Below, piece after piece: positions 21,941-34,239 of a stretch of DNA of 64,000 nt. The first letter of the stretch is position 1; the number at the start of each line of letters is the position of its first letter. Source of the DNA: Acheta domesticus (taxonomy: Eukaryota > Arthropoda > Insecta > Orthoptera > Gryllidae); NCBI GenBank assembly GCA_031308135.1, contig JAHLJT010004567.1, positions 31,903,602-31,967,601 on the forward strand, given 5' to 3'. The translations under genes and the position numbers were made by a program. The notes under the pieces were generated by a model. It had not been told where the DNA came from and ran no database searches. It saw only the letters and a list, made by a program, of their open reading frames with translations.

Positions 21941-23410
21941 AAATAATGTAAAAAATATTTTGTAAATAATAACTTTCTCTAATTGCTAATTTACAATTAA
22001 TCCAGATCCACTCTGCCAATGTGGCTAGAAATCGAATTTTTCCATGGGAGCAATCCTTATCATCAGTGCTCCTACTCACGCAGAATACGCATGCATCTAT
22101 CGTGGACTAAGCGTGCGGCTTTTCTACGTTCATTACTGAGCCATTCCTCAGACAATGACAATGAGGTTGATTCTGAATCATCGATCACTGATTAAACGGT
22201 GTTTTAAGAGGCTTCACCAAAATCCTAAACTTAAAATTCTTACTATTTCCCTCACCTAGCTTTTATTTCCAGTTTTTCATAAACTTTTTCCTGGATATGT
22301 TACGGCGAAATACTGTAAATTTGATTAGATTAGATCTTTGGCAAAAAATATTTGATTAGATCTTTCGCGTCTGCATTCGGCTCTCCGAACTATAAATCTA
22401 CCTCATGCCACCACTAGTTTAACTTCCCTTCGGAAGCACAGGTGGCTTTTGGCATCTGAAATACGTCTATGCTGCTGTTTCTCATTGAAAACACGTCCTG
22501 TGCCCTAGAAAGAGTTATTGAGGGAAATGTCTTCTTTCTTCTTTTTCCTTTCACCTTCCTTATCCTTCCCCCCTCCCACAAGATGAGGCAGCGTGCACGT
22601 GAACTTGGGAATCGATTCCTTCCTCCCATTTCCACCCCCTCCCGTCCCTCCCCCTCCCCCCTCGCGTAAAGGAGGGTAATATACGCGGCCGTCGTGTTGG
22701 ATGAATTATGAAGTCGTAAAACCACGGCTTTAGCTCTTTCATCCTGCAGGCAATGCTTTTTGTTTAGGTAGTGTACTCAGTTGGAATTCACTGTAGGTTT
22801 AGTATATTTCTCACGTAGTGTTAGCGACGACTGCAACATGGTTAATTCCGATGTTGGGATGTAGGAAATCGATAGCTCGGCAGAGGGAGAATACAGAAGG
22901 TCCCCATTCTGAATTTATGAATTACAAATTGCCACGTAATGCACATTGACGTTGAAATACAGACTTCTTCAACTTTGAGATATATGTATACTGTTCACGC
23001 ATCCTTAAAGGTTTTGTAAATGTAGAAATTGAAAATTATGGGAATAAGGAAGACCTCTAATTTTTACACAATTTGAAAACATACTTCAAAATTAATAAAC
23101 CATGTTCTAGATTTTGCATGGTTTACTTTTGTAATGCAATTGTTCTAGCAAACAGATCAAAATTATTGTAAAGAATTCCAAAAAAAATGCAAGTTTTCTT
23201 CTTATTAATTATCTTTTATGGGGCGTAATTTGGTTTGCTTCTACTGGCTTCCATTCATGTTCACGTATTTACAAAAGCAAAACTTTTTTTCCCGCGGTTC
23301 CACTGGCAAACATAAATCAATATAATGTGTAATCGACAGAATATGTCCGGCAACAAATTTCGCGAGTGCGTTTCTCACTGCGAACGTTTGCGGACGTTTG
23401 TCTCCGGTTA
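21941..23410. other. AT-rich DNA with a pyrimidine-rich patch
   Basis: No gene recognised. About 22560-22660 is rich in CCCTCCC-type runs. Confidence 0.45.
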
Positions 23411-23499
23411 ACGAACAGGCTAAGCCTCCGCGTGTTTCACTCCGGCGCGCGCCGCCGCTAATAAATCAATGGCAGCATTAGCGCGGGCGACGCACACCA

Positions 23500-24715
23500 C
23501 TGCGCGGATTCGCGCTGCCACCGGCTGGATTTGGCCCCGCCCCCTCCCCGGCCCCCTCCGGCCCCTTCCGGTGGCGCGCGAGGACTGGGGGAGGACGGAA
23601 GGAAGGAGAAGAAGAAGGTGGGGAAGGTATGGAATAGAAAGGAGGGGCAAGAAAGGGGTCGAATGATGGAGATGTTTACGCGATGGAAGAGAGGAGGGAA
23701 GGAAAGGGAGATGGAAAGATGAAAAAAGGAATGGAGAGTGTTGATAATTGGAGAAATGAAAGGAATGAAAGAGGTGAATCTTCGCTGCTACCGACTGGAT
23801 TTGGCCCCGCCCCCTTCCCTCGGCCCACTGCAGACCCCTCCGGTGGCGCGTGAGAACTGAGGAAGGAAGGAAGGAAGGAACGGAGGGACATGAAGATGGG
23901 GTTGGCAAAGAAGAAGGTGAGGAAGGTATGGAATAGAAAGGAGGGGCAAGAAAGGGGAGGAATGGTGGTGACGTAGCGTTTGAGCGATGGAAGACTGGAG
24001 GAAAGGAAACGGAAATGGAAAGATGAAAAAAGGAACAAACCGGATAGAGTTGACGATTGGAGAAATGATAGGAACAGTAAGAGGTGAATCTTCGCTGCTG
24101 CTGACTCGATTTGGCCCCGCTCCCTTCCCTCGGCCCCCTGCAGCCCCCTCCGGTGGCGCGTGAGAACTGAGGAAGGAAGGAAGGAAGGAAGGAACGGAGG
24201 GACATGAAGACGGGATCGGTGAATAAGAAGATGGAAATAGAAAGGAGGGGCAAGAAAGGGTTCGAATGATGAACATGTTGCGTTTGCGCGATGGAAGACA
24301 AGAGGAAAGGAAAGGAAGACGAGAGGATGGAAAAAAGGAACAAACCTGATAGAGTTGACAATTGGAGAAATAAAAGGAAAGGAAGAGGTGAAGTTTCGCT
24401 GCTACCGGCTGGATTTGGCCCCGCCCCCTTCCCTCGGCCCCCTGCAGCCCCCCTGGTGGCGCGTGAGGACTGAGGGAGGAAGGAAGGAACGGATGACGTG
24501 AAGATGGGGTCGGCGAAGACGAAGGTGGGGAAGGTATGGAATAGAATGGAGGGGAAAGAAAGGGTTCGAATGATGGTAACGTTGCGTTTTGGGGATAGAA
24601 GACTGGAGGAAAGGAAAGGGAGATGGAAAGATGGAAAAAGGAAACAAACCGGATAGAGTTGACAATTGGAGAAATGATAGGAATGGAAGAGGTGAATTTT
24701 CTGGAGCAGAAACGA
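23500..24715. repeat. ~300-bp satellite, four units and a partial fifth
   Basis: The anchor TTGGCCCCGC recurs at 23531, 23801, 24111 and 24415, giving spacings of 270, 310 and 304 bp. Each unit has a GC-rich part (through CCGGTGGCGCGTGAG), a GGAAGGAAGGAA purine tract of variable length, then GGAATAGAAAGGAGGGG and GAGTTGACAATTGGAG. The minus strand is open for 480 and 394 codons in two frames. Frame lengths follow from the purine bias, and the residues have no domain structure. Confidence 0.92.
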
Positions 24716-25010
24716 GAAGCGTGAAAGGAGGAGCGAGGGGCTGGTAGAAGACTCTGGTGAGGGGAGGCAAAAACGATCAGCGGTTCCGATCGATAATGTA
24801 CACAAACCGAGAAAAGGGCAATGTAGGTGCGCTTGACAGGGTTGCGACGGCGAAACGAACAAACAAGTGTGCCTAGTGACTGGAGAATCAGGGAGAGAAG
24901 ATACCGATATATAGTCGTAGGGTGAAAGAGCGTGCTGAAGGAGGCAAGAGAAACGCGAAAGGTGTGAGTCAAGGAAGCTAAGGGGAACAGTTAAAGAATG
25001 GTTGAGTTAA
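24716..25010. other. Purine-leaning unique DNA
   Basis: No recognisable feature between the satellite and the next SINE. Confidence 0.4.
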
Positions 25011-25014
25011 TACT

Positions 25015-25325
25015 AGTTTCCTGGTGGGTCAATTACGTAGGTCATTAGCCCCATAAGTGTGTTGCATGTTATATCCCAGGAGGAAGTGCTGGTCCTCCAC
25101 TGCAGGAACATGAGATACGGCGCCCTCCTACACGTCGGCTTGTGGGGTTTTCCTTCTGCAGGAGTTGCACCCCTTCCGCTTGAGCCAGGAACAGCTCTAG
25201 GCTCTCGGCTGGTCTCCCGACAAATGTGGTAGAGTACTGCAAATATGTTGAGCAGTAAAAGTGTGTGTGTGTGTGTGTGTGTTTGTGTATGTGTGTGCGC
25301 GCGCGCGTACATGCGGCCATCCGTC

Positions 25326-25359
<34 letters not shown>

Positions 25360-25500
25360 GTGTGCGCGCACGCGCGTGTGTGCCCGTGTGTGTATGTGTG
25401 TAGTGTGTGTAAAGATAGAGAAGGGGGCAAGGAAGGGGAATGAAAGACAGCGCGCGGTCCGCAGCCCATTTGTTAAAGTACTGCTCTAGCATTCCCCGCA
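25015..25500 (-). mobile_element. SINE-B relative, minus strand, GT-expanded
   Basis: It reads in reverse: the tail (GTCAATTACGTAGGTCATTAG, CATGTTATATCCC), a body partly replaced by other sequence (25085-25185), then GCTCTCGGCTGGTCTCCCGAC and GTGTGGTAGAGTA. A long GT tract follows, then CAGCCCATTTGTTAAAGTAC and TGCTCTAGCATTCCCCG. The tRNA head is missing. The replaced middle segment also resembles the fragment at 45925-46150, so there may be a SINE-B subfamily. Confidence 0.7.
25258..25412. repeat. GT microsatellite inside a SINE
   Basis: Compound GT, GCGC and GTAT runs of about 155 bp, at the position where other SINE-B copies carry only a short GTGTATGTGAGTG-like stretch. It is an expansion of a SINE-internal seed, and Z-DNA potential is high. 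Confidence 0.9.
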
Positions 25501-25870
25501 ACGGCGTCGCCTCCGAACCATCGCAGCCGGTCGGCGGCAGAGTGGGAGAGGCGGCACAGTGGACCGCGTTGGGCGCGTGAGCGCGCGCAGATGCAGGGAG
25601 AAGCGGGAGGCCGTGAGAGCGGGAGGGCGCAGGCAGGCAGGCAGGCGGCGGCAGCGTCCCGAATTTACGGCTGCGCCCAGGTGGGCCTGCGCACTGCCTG
25701 CCCACCCCTCGCCCCCGCTCCCTCGCTGCGCCGTGGCCCTTCTTCCGGACGGCAGAAGCCTGGCATTAGCCGATATTTCTCCGGCCTCGGCGGCGGCCGC
25801 AGGAACGTGCTGCCTGTGGTGGTGGTGGCTTGTACACGTCGCCGCTCCAACACTTGACTGTTGACGTAAC
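25500..25870. other. CpG island
   Basis: Very CpG-rich, including a GGCAGGCAGGCAGGCGG run near 25630. Frames of 60-230 codons are open on both strands without recognisable motifs. This is a good candidate for a promoter island, orientation unknown. Confidence 0.35.
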
Positions 25871-25882
25871 ACTCACCGCAAT

Positions 25883-26215
25883 GAAAAGTCTGCGTTCAGA
25901 AATTCTGATGGGCGTGCGTTTCGTAATATTGATCATGTATTGACTTTTTTTCTATTTTCAGTACGTGTACAATATTTAAGGGTTTGTTGATACTCTCTAA
26001 ACATTTTTCCCATTTTTGTAACCTATTTACCACATTACCTTTAAAGTCTGCGTTCATTGCCAAAGTCTGCGTTCATAAATTCTGATGGGTGTGCGTGTCG
26101 TAATATTGATAATATATTTCTATTTCCAGTACGTGTATAATATTTAAGGGTTCGTTGATACTCTCTAAACATTTTCCTTCCATTTTCGAAACCCATTTAC
26201 CACATTGCCTTTCAC
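25883..26215. repeat. 178-bp tandem duplication
   Basis: 25884-26040 and 26062-26215 match over nearly their whole length, sharing AAAGTCTGCGTTCA, GTCGTAATATTGAT, CAGTACGTGTA and TTGATACTCTCTAAACATTT. The junction has a further 19-bp repeat of the start word (AAAGTCTGCGTTCAT at 26043 and 26062). Confidence 0.9.
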
Positions 26216-27110
26216 GTCCCTCAGTACCTAATTTGTGTTTAGCATCGATTCCCCATTTCGTGTTTTTCACTCTATTTTATTCTCCCTTCTCATATTTTCG
26301 TTTCGTCGAATGTGTGTCTGTTGCTCTCATCTCTGGGAGGGGGGGGGTCCAAGTGGAGATTAAGCAGGTATACGTTTCTTTGCGATAAGTTTTCTTCAAA
26401 CGTTTTTTCAGATGTGAGATTCACTGTTTTATGAAATTATTATTACTTTGCCATTACTATTAGTAAGATTCTTATCTTACCAGTCCGAAAATCTACAGCT
26501 TGTCCTGAATTTCAGTTCATGTCCTCTTCATCACAACTCCCTCTTACACGCTGAAACTCCCTCCTTACTATCTCGCCGCCTGTCTACGCACGTGCCGCCC
26601 TTGGGCCACGCGCCTTATCTCCGGAAAACAACGGCGCATCGGAAAGCGCAAGGGATGGTAGAAGGCGTGCTAGGAGTGGGTGGGGTGGTAGGCGAGGGCG
26701 GGTTGAGGACGGGTGGAAAGGGTTATGGCGAGGAAGCAGAGGCAGAAATGGGGCTAAGGACAACGGTCGAGGTGGCGAGCGATTGGATGGAACAGTGAAC
26801 CCCTCCGACTTAAAAGACGCGAAAGGCGTAAAAAATAAATATCTTATAAGTTTCAAAAACTTTCTTTTTTTCGGGAGAAAGCTAAGTTTAATCTTATTTC
26901 ATGTCAAAGTGATTAATTATTAGAATTAAATTTTATAATAATCAGTAATTATGTCTTTCATAAAATAATGAATTTATTTGAGAATCCATACGAAATAGAT
27001 TAATGACTAATGGATGGAATCTGTAGATAAACAGTTCACTTTCTATGTAAAAATAACCAAAGAGTTTTAAATTAATTCAAAATTACAAAGTGCAGATATA
27101 ACATTTTTGA
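26216..27110. other. Mixed DNA, no gene seen
   Basis: AT-rich ends around a moderately GC-rich patch at 26560-26800, plus a run of nine or more G at about 26338. Nothing recognisable. Confidence 0.4.
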
Positions 27111-27119
27111 GATATAAGT

Positions 27120-27960
27120 AGCTGGATACAGGCTTAGGGACAGATAAAGTAGGGACTCGGGGCTTGGAGGAGCGATGCAGGACGAGAAAGAGCGAAATTG
27201 GACTGAGAGAGGGGTACGGAGCAGGATGGATAGGGGAGGCAGGGTAGATAGGAACGAATTGAGATTGGGGCGGCGACCGTAGGGAGGACTGGGTGCAAGA
27301 AGACTGAGGGGGTAGGGCGGAATGGGGAAGAGCGGAGTGAGGATAACAGGGGCGGAGTGGAGTGGGTCGGATGGCCTCCGAAAGGGATGGGGGCGGGGAG
27401 GAGAGAGGAGTTGAGGCCAAGAGTGGCGCAGTGGGTAGATGAGACGGCGAGGGCAGGACGGGGACGAGCAGATTGAGGATGGCAGGGGCAGATTGAGGAT
27501 GGCAGGGGCAGAGTGAGGATGGCAGGGGCAGAGTGAGGATGGCAGGGACAGAGTGAGGATGGCAGGGACAGAGTGAGGATGGCAGGGACAGAGTGAGGAT
27601 GGCAGGGGCAGAGTGAGGATGGCAGGGGCAGACTGGAGCGGGAACGGATGGCCTCCGAAAGGGGCGGGGGCGGGGAGGAGAGGAGTGAGGCTCAGAGTGG
27701 CGGAGTGGGTGGATGAGGCGGAGGGAGGAGGGACGGGGACGAGCAGAGTGAGAATGGCAGGGGCGGAGTGGAGCGGGACGGATGGTCTTCCAAAGGGGGC
27801 GGGGCGGGGAGAAGAGAAGGCGGGCGGAAGCACGCAGATCGAGGGAGTTGCGGTGCGCCCATTGGGACAGATAAGCTGCGGAGTTCTCCTCCCGTTGAGC
27901 GCTGTACTTGACACAGGCGCCGCTACAGCCCAGGGATTTCGAGGGGCCGATCGGCAGGTC
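27120..27960. repeat. G/A-rich hierarchical minisatellite
   Basis: A purine-rich plus strand. Eight in-register 20-bp units of GGCAGGGRCAGAGTGAGGAT lie at about 27470-27632. They are flanked by longer diverged blocks that share GGATGGCCTCCGAAAGGG (about 27370 and 27645, variant at 27778) and GACGGGGACGAGCAGA (about 27456 and 27735). Minus-strand frames of 304 and 311 codons (with PCHPHSAP-type repeats) are artefacts. Confidence 0.85.
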
Positions 27961-28455
27961 GCCGCTTGCAAACTTTGCCACGAGGCCTTCATCCCTAGTC
28001 TGTACAATACATTCCCATCTGAAAATCAGGAAAATTAGGATGAAAACGCTGTTTCATCATTCCTGGCTTAATTCAATTAAAAAAGTTTGCTGGACTACTT
28101 GATGGTATTTTTTATCTCACATTCGTCTGAATTTGGAGATCTGCATGGTAGGAAAAATATACTTAAATATTATTTCTTGTTTTAACTATGAATTTGGGAA
28201 TTACCATGCAAACCATTTACTCCATTTGCACTGTTAATTATTCAATTGTCCACAACCTTTTTTTATAAAGCAGACTTAAGATGTAGCATTCAATATTTCT
28301 CTCTTTTATTCCATCTGTATTTCTGTCATGAATACATTACAAAGTTTAAAATATCAAAGAATTGTCTAAGGAAAATTTCAGGGTGATAATTTCAGTTACA
28401 CAAATTACCGGCAATATTATGCTAACCAGACACAGAACTAAAAGACATTCCATTA
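27961..28455. other. AT-rich DNA, no feature seen
   Basis: No gene or repeat recognised. Confidence 0.45.
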
Positions 28456-28459
28456 ACAT

Positions 28460-28490
28460 GTGTGTGTGTGTGTGTTTGTGTGTGTGTGTA
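28460..28490. repeat. Short TG microsatellite
   Basis: About 30 bp of TG with one interruption. Confidence 0.9.
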
Positions 28491-28549
28491 TCTAAAAAAT
28501 GCACACACAAAAAAGTTGTCATTACTCAAAGAAATGTATTTCAATATAT

Positions 28550-28790
28550 TTCGACGCACTGAATACGAATCTCAAGACAATTTTTTATCGCACAAAAACA
28601 TCGTGAAATTGTATTTTTTTGTTTTCGGGGATTGTTGTTAGACCCATAGACTTGACACATGTTTCCCTATGTATGTCACGCACTGAATTCGAATCTGAAA
28701 CAGAATTGCGCCACTACCCTCCAATTTTTTTTTTTACATCGGGAAAAGCCACCGTGAAATTATATATTGTAAATTTCAGGGTGGTTTTTT
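28550..28790. repeat. Diverged ~125-bp duplication
   Basis: GCACTGAATACGAATCT at about 28556 and GCACTGAATTCGAATCT at about 28680 are followed at similar distance by ATCGTGAAATTGTAT and ACCGTGAAATTATAT. A third weak start, GCACTGAATACATA, is at about 28820. Confidence 0.45.
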
Positions 28791-28829
28791 GCGAACAACT
28801 TTTTTGGTGTGCCTGTGTTAGCACTGAAT

Positions 28830-29735
28830 ACATATGTCTGGTCTATTTACAATTTAAGGAGGAGGAACGACAGACTCCGAGAGAGGGTGAAAAAAAACAT
28901 CTGTTAGGCCGGAATTGTAAAAAACGTCTAATCCGTAAAAAGAGGAATAGAAAAATATTTATCTTATCGTATCGCATTTATATTCTGTTTACTGAAGTGC
29001 TCGGAATTTATTAAATAGGTAGTTATTATATTCAATAAATCACGATTCCTGCTGGAGATGAAATGGTTCAATTTTTTAACCGTTGTAATAAGGGTACTGA
29101 CGATGTCAATACAATACCATTATCCACACAGGCATACACTTGGAATATACGACTAAATGTTACAAAGGCGGTCGGATAAGATAAACTGTTGTTTATTACA
29201 CATGGCTAAAATATCATTATGTACTCGTTACTCGGGCGCGCTTCTGCGTTGGTGAATAGTTCTCTAGCTTGCACATAATGACATTTTAGACACATGAAAA
29301 ATAAATAACTATTAGGAAATATAATATAGCAGTAAAATCAACAACTGATATCAAGTAATTCTCTATTGGTATTAATTGTTAATATGTATTTTTTTGACTT
29401 CCCCAAATTCTTCTTAAAAAGTCTGGTTTTCAAATGTTGCCAAATTCGCTTTTCTTAATTTTTTTATTTATCATTCAACTACTTATAAATAACGTATTGG
29501 GAAGAGATTCAGGACCTGGAGAAAACGTGCGCAGGTGATACTTCTCCTTCATACGTCGCATATAGTTTTTACTGTTCTTTGACTACAAAAAAACCGATCA
29601 AATCAAATGGAATATCTGGCTTGTAAGAAGCAACCCAGGGCAAGGCAACTGTGAATGAACCTCAATCCGCGAGCAAGGTCAAGAACCGTCCGTGCGCCAC
29701 AATAGGCGCACATCGCGTCGCCTGGCACCTCGCGC
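28830..29735. other. AT-rich DNA, no feature seen
   Basis: No gene recognised. The last 100 bases grade into the next G-rich array. Confidence 0.45.
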
Positions 29736-29739
29736 ACGG

Positions 29740-30420
29740 ACGCATTATGTCCCGCGTGGCTTTGTGCGGCGGCCGCGGCGAGGAGTGGGGCGCGTCGGAG
29801 CGGGGCGGCGTGGAGCGTCGTGGGGCAGAGCAGGGCGGCGCGGCGCGGAGCGGGGACCGAGCGGCAGCGCGGGGGCCGAGCGGAGTCGAGGTGGAACGGG
29901 GACGGAGCGGCCGGCGGAGCGGCGTGGGGCGACGCACGCGGAGGGGGTGGTGCGAGCGGGGTGGCGCGGGGAGGGGCGGAGCGGGGTGGGGTGGCTCCTG
30001 GTGGGGCGGGGCGGAGCGGCGTGGAGCGGGGCGGGGCGTGGCAGCGCGGGGGCGGAATGGAGTCGAGGTGGCACGGGGTGGAGCGGCGCGTAGCGAGGGT
30101 GGCGTGGCGGAGCATGGCGGGGCGTGGCGGGCGTGGCGGGCGGGGTGGGTGGGGCGGGCGGTGCGGGGTGTGGTGGGGCGTGGCGGGACGGGGTGTGGTG
30201 GGGCGGGCTGGGGTATGGCGGGGCGTGGCGTGGCGGGGCGTCGCGGGGCGGGGCGGGGCGGGGTGTGGCATGGTGGGACGTGGCCGGGTGGAGCGGGGCA
30301 GAGCGAGGCGGTGAGTGGCGAGGCGGGGCAGAGCGGGGCAGAGCATGGCGGGGGTGGCGCGGGGCGGAGCGGAGCGGGGCGGCGTGGCACGGGGTCGGCG
30401 CAGGCCACGGTGGGCATCGA
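29740..30420. repeat. G-rich degenerate minisatellite
   Basis: GGAGCGGGGCGGCGTGGAGC-type words with no constant period. The plus strand is G-rich. Frames up to 305 codons are open on both strands and are compositional. Confidence 0.8.
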
Positions 30421-30690
30421 TCCCGGTGCCTGTCACGGCCGGCGCCCGGTCATCCCCCCTCGCCAGCGTGGGCCTCCGCGGGGGTCGCACCTGATGCGCG
30501 AAACGCCCGCTGCAAGGCCTTCCACTTTGCGCCCGCGCCGCCCGCGCTGCCCTCGCGCGGCCTTATAAAGAAATCAAAAGGCGGAGGGCGATCGTAAAGG
30601 CCTATCGATCCTCGAGGAGAAGCCGGCGCTCCTTCGAGAGGTCGACCCACCGCCGGCGCGCCTGCACAATGGCCCGGAATGGACCGAAAA
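30421..30690 (+). promoter_or_regulatory. CpG island with TATA-like box
   Basis: CpG-rich DNA carrying CTTATAAAG near 30562-30570, directly downstream of the G-rich array. TATA plus CpG could mark a plus-strand start near 30595. No convincing first exon follows. Confidence 0.2.
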
Positions 30691-32925
30691 GTGCGAATAG
30701 CAAAGTAGAAAACAAAAATAATTAAATCGCATCAAGAGGTAAAAAAGAGAAGAGTACATAAAAACTTTACAATAAAATCTTAGAGAAAGCGCGAAGCAAA
30801 CATAACTTTTTTTAAATGTAGACTGATACTATTAATCATAATAATACCAATGCCTTTATTTTCATAATAAGATCTATTATATAACAATTACGCTAAGATT
30901 TATCATATAAATATTAGCCTACTTCAGAATCAGAGCTGTTTTAATTCGGTCAATTGTTTTTCTTTCAGTTGGTATTTTTAATTTATTTCAAGGTTTGCTA
31001 CCCTTTTTATGTCTTTCTACCATCAGTTCACGTGATTATTTGTAGAATAAATGTCTACTTACTGTATGTTCTAACTCCATTAATTCATTTTTTCATTCAT
31101 TGCTAGATGTAATTCCCTGTAACGTACGTACGTGAATATCCCCCGTTCAGACCTGCCATAAATCATTATACGTCGCTCTGAAGCACAATATTTTTATACG
31201 CTGTATCAAATACATGCATTGCGAACTGTTTGGAATCAATAGGTTCGATAAATGGCGAAATCGAGGGAGTGAGAATTAAAACAATAAAGATGATTTTTTG
31301 TAGCGTATGTTAGGAGTGTAAATTACATTATTAATAAAAGGAGCTTTGGAGATTATACACCAAAAAAATTGTTGAAAATGAATACAAGTTTTGAATTTCT
31401 TTGATGATTTTTTTGACGAGGAAAGTACAATTTGTTGTTTAATAGTAAAGAAAACTACATGTTTTCAAACAGTGTGTTTGGAAATACTGTTGCTGAAAGC
31501 GCAGACAACATGCCCACTTTGGGTCACGTTCCGTCCCACTGCCCACCGCCACCCATGCCGTCTATTGCACGGGCCCACACCCAAAGAAGAGCTTTCCAAA
31601 GGCCAGCCTCTTTGTTATTCCCCTTATTGTGGTTCTGCAGAGGACGATTTTATTGCCCTTGTCGGAAGAGCATTCAATGTCGGATATTGATCTGCAAATT
31701 GCAAGAAGGCTGTGATAGACGTTGACCGAGGCCTCCAACGACATTTTGTCTTATGAAATATTGTGATGATCCATCGCTTCTGTTTCACCTCATTGCTTAT
31801 TTTGGAGGAAAATGGGAGACATGTCAGCTTCAAAGGAGATTCTTGTTCAGTAGGGTATACATTTTTAACACTGTTGTTGCCGTCAACTGGGTTGTTTAAA
31901 CCCAAGAATGTAAGAGTTAAGTCAGAAGACAACTTGCCAAGATAAACGTAAGTCTATCTAATATAATATTTGTTTCAATTGTAGAAACACAAATATATAA
32001 AGTCCAAACAGTCTTTATAACAGGCTACGAACAGTTAATGAATGAAAGGATAATACCAATTTGCTGAAGTAAGCTATTACCAAACGCACAATCGCGTAAG
32101 AGAAGAGGAGAACAAGGAAAGCTGTATTTTGAAGAACTCGATATATATTAACGCATTCAATTCAACCTTTTTTTTTGTTGCAAATATACATCGTAAGTTT
32201 CTTTTATGATTCTGTCTTCATATTCATAAATGTTTTCATAATTCGGACTGTATATCTTTTGGGGGTCTTTGATTAATTTCTTTTTACAATAGAATTCAAT
32301 GCTCAATCAATAACAATTACATTCACATACAAAGCCCAAATCATCCTACTGAACAGACAACAAAGAATAGAAGAAAACCAAATCTATAAATAATTAGATA
32401 TAAATTTATATTAAAGTGTTTAAAATCTATAGAAAAAAATTAAAACCTAGAAAGAAAAGAAGTTGACGTTATCTATACGGACAGGAGCAAACATGTAGGT
32501 TCGCATTCAAAAACCAAGGCAATTTTAAATGGGTCTTCCCGTCATTTCATTTTTTTGAGACTAATTTCAAAAACATTAGTCATAATTTTCATTCACTTCT
32601 TCGTTTATTAGGCGTAAAATGCTTCTCCTGAACATTCTTACATTTGTATTTGCCCTAATTGAAACAGTACAATTACGTTTCGCTTCGCGTGGATAAAATG
32701 AAAAGTAATCGTATCACCGAGAAGGAACGCACGTGTCAAACAAAAGGATTCCATTTTCGGAGCGAAATAAAGACGAGAAAAGTTGTTTCCCCTCGGCGTG
32801 AGCAATTACGATAAACGTTCCACAAATTTCGTTCACAAAAAAGACACGAAACCATTTACAAATCTTCACAAAACCTGCGCAGTAAACGTCCATAAATTGC
32901 CCCACATTTGCTTAACTCGTTGCGC
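30691..32925. other. AT-rich DNA, no gene recognised
   Basis: About 31390-31945 holds overlapping 60-102-codon frames on both strands with ordinary composition but no recognisable domain. They may be remains of an old element. The rest shows nothing. Confidence 0.45.
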
Positions 32926-32949
32926 GCGCTTTCAGCGATCCCTCTTGCT

Positions 32950-33540
32950 CTTCTATAGGGTGAAAGCGGGGGCGACGCAAGGAGCGGGGAACGCACTGGC
33001 GTCGGGGAGGAGGGCGGGGACGGATCAGGAGCGTGGTTGGGGACATACGCGACGTCAAGGCAGGGGTCGGACGTAACCGTGAATGCAAGTGAGGGTTGTG
33101 GTACGGGGCGGGACGGGTGGCGGGTGGGGGCAGGGAGGAGGCAGAAGCGGCGGCGGGGTGCAGTTGCCGGGGCGGGGACGGGGTGGGGCGGGGTCGGGGG
33201 CGGGGAGTGGCGGGGGCAGGGAGTAGCGGGGGCGGGACGGGGGCGGGACGGGGGCGGGACGGGGGCGGGGCGGGGGCGGGGCGGGCCGGGGGCGGGCCGG
33301 GGGTGGGGCGGGGGGATTGGCGGGGGCGGGGCGGGGCGGGGGGCGGGACGGGGTTCGGGGCGGGGTTCGGGGAGGGGTTCGGGGCGGGGTTCGGGGGCGG
33401 GGGCGGGGCGGGGCGGGGAGTGGCGGGGGCGGGAATTGAACGGAAGTAAAAGTGGGAACAGTAGGATGAACAAGGTGTGGGGACGGGGACGGGGTGGACA
33501 GGAGCGGGGGAGCAGGGGAAAATAACACGGGAGGGATAAC
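32950..33540. repeat. G-rich minisatellite, 11-bp core
   Basis: About 33225-33300 repeats GGGACGGGGGC with an 11-bp period. About 33345-33395 repeats GGGGTTCGGGGCG-type units. The plus strand is G-rich throughout. Frames up to 228 codons are compositional. Confidence 0.85.
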
Positions 33541-33622
33541 ATGAGCTGGGAGAGGCAATTACGGAAAATGATCCGGCATCGCGTCAGCAGTTGATCTCGC
33601 TTTTGTTGCGTTAGTGATTGCG

Positions 33623-33670
33623 GTGGTGAGGGTGGTGGTGGTGGTGGTGGTGGTGGTGGTGGTGGTGGCG
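33623..33670. repeat. GGT trinucleotide repeat
   Basis: About 13 GGT triplets in near-perfect register. The minus strand would read as a His run, but no gene is supported. Confidence 0.93.
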
Positions 33671-34235
33671 GCCTGCTATAGTGCGTGTTGTGCCTATGAT
33701 GTCAATCTTGATGGGGTGGAAGGAGAAGCAGGGAGAAACTGCTGCGATAACTGCGAATAGCCTGATAGGGTAATTCGGGCACCGGAGCCGTTGGCGAAAA
33801 TGTGGACGGGGATGGTGACCACGCGTATAACGGTTAATGCTGGTGACGGTGATGGTGATGATGTGTGAAAGGGTGACAGTGGTGATCTGCGATGTGTAGA
33901 TGCTCTTTCGAGAGCGACAATTGTTCATTTTTGGAGCATCGTGATGGTGTCAGTTCTTATAAAATGTGTGTGATAGGGGTAACTGAAAAATTGATATATT
34001 CCATTCCGCGGAGGTAGATCTGTAGAGATTGTCAAATATATGCAATATCATTCCCAATCACCTTTGTGATACGAATATGTTACTTGTAAAATTCAAAGGT
34101 ACTTAAATTCAGAACAGAAACAGAAAAAAGGGTAGAAAGAAACGAAACTGCATTGAAAGAAACGATGTTCTGAAAATATTCCGACAACAAATTCTGCAAC
34201 TAATATTGTGAAGATTAACAGTCAAAAAGCGGGGC
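33671..34235. other. Unique DNA, no feature seen
   Basis: GGTGATGGTGATG-like words near 33845 extend the GGT theme weakly. Nothing else is recognised. Confidence 0.4.
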
Positions 34236-34239
34236 CGAT

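Noticed and set aside
23420..24972. 480- and 394-codon minus-strand frames
   Set aside because: Produced by purine bias of the ~300-bp satellite. Two different frames are open at once, and neither shows a domain.
29603..30568. Frames of about 295-305 codons on both strands
   Set aside because: Compositional openness in GC-rich minisatellite DNA.
31391..31945. Transposase or retrotransposon remnant
   Set aside because: Overlapping 60-102-codon frames looked plausible, but I found no catalytic motif, terminal repeat or second copy.
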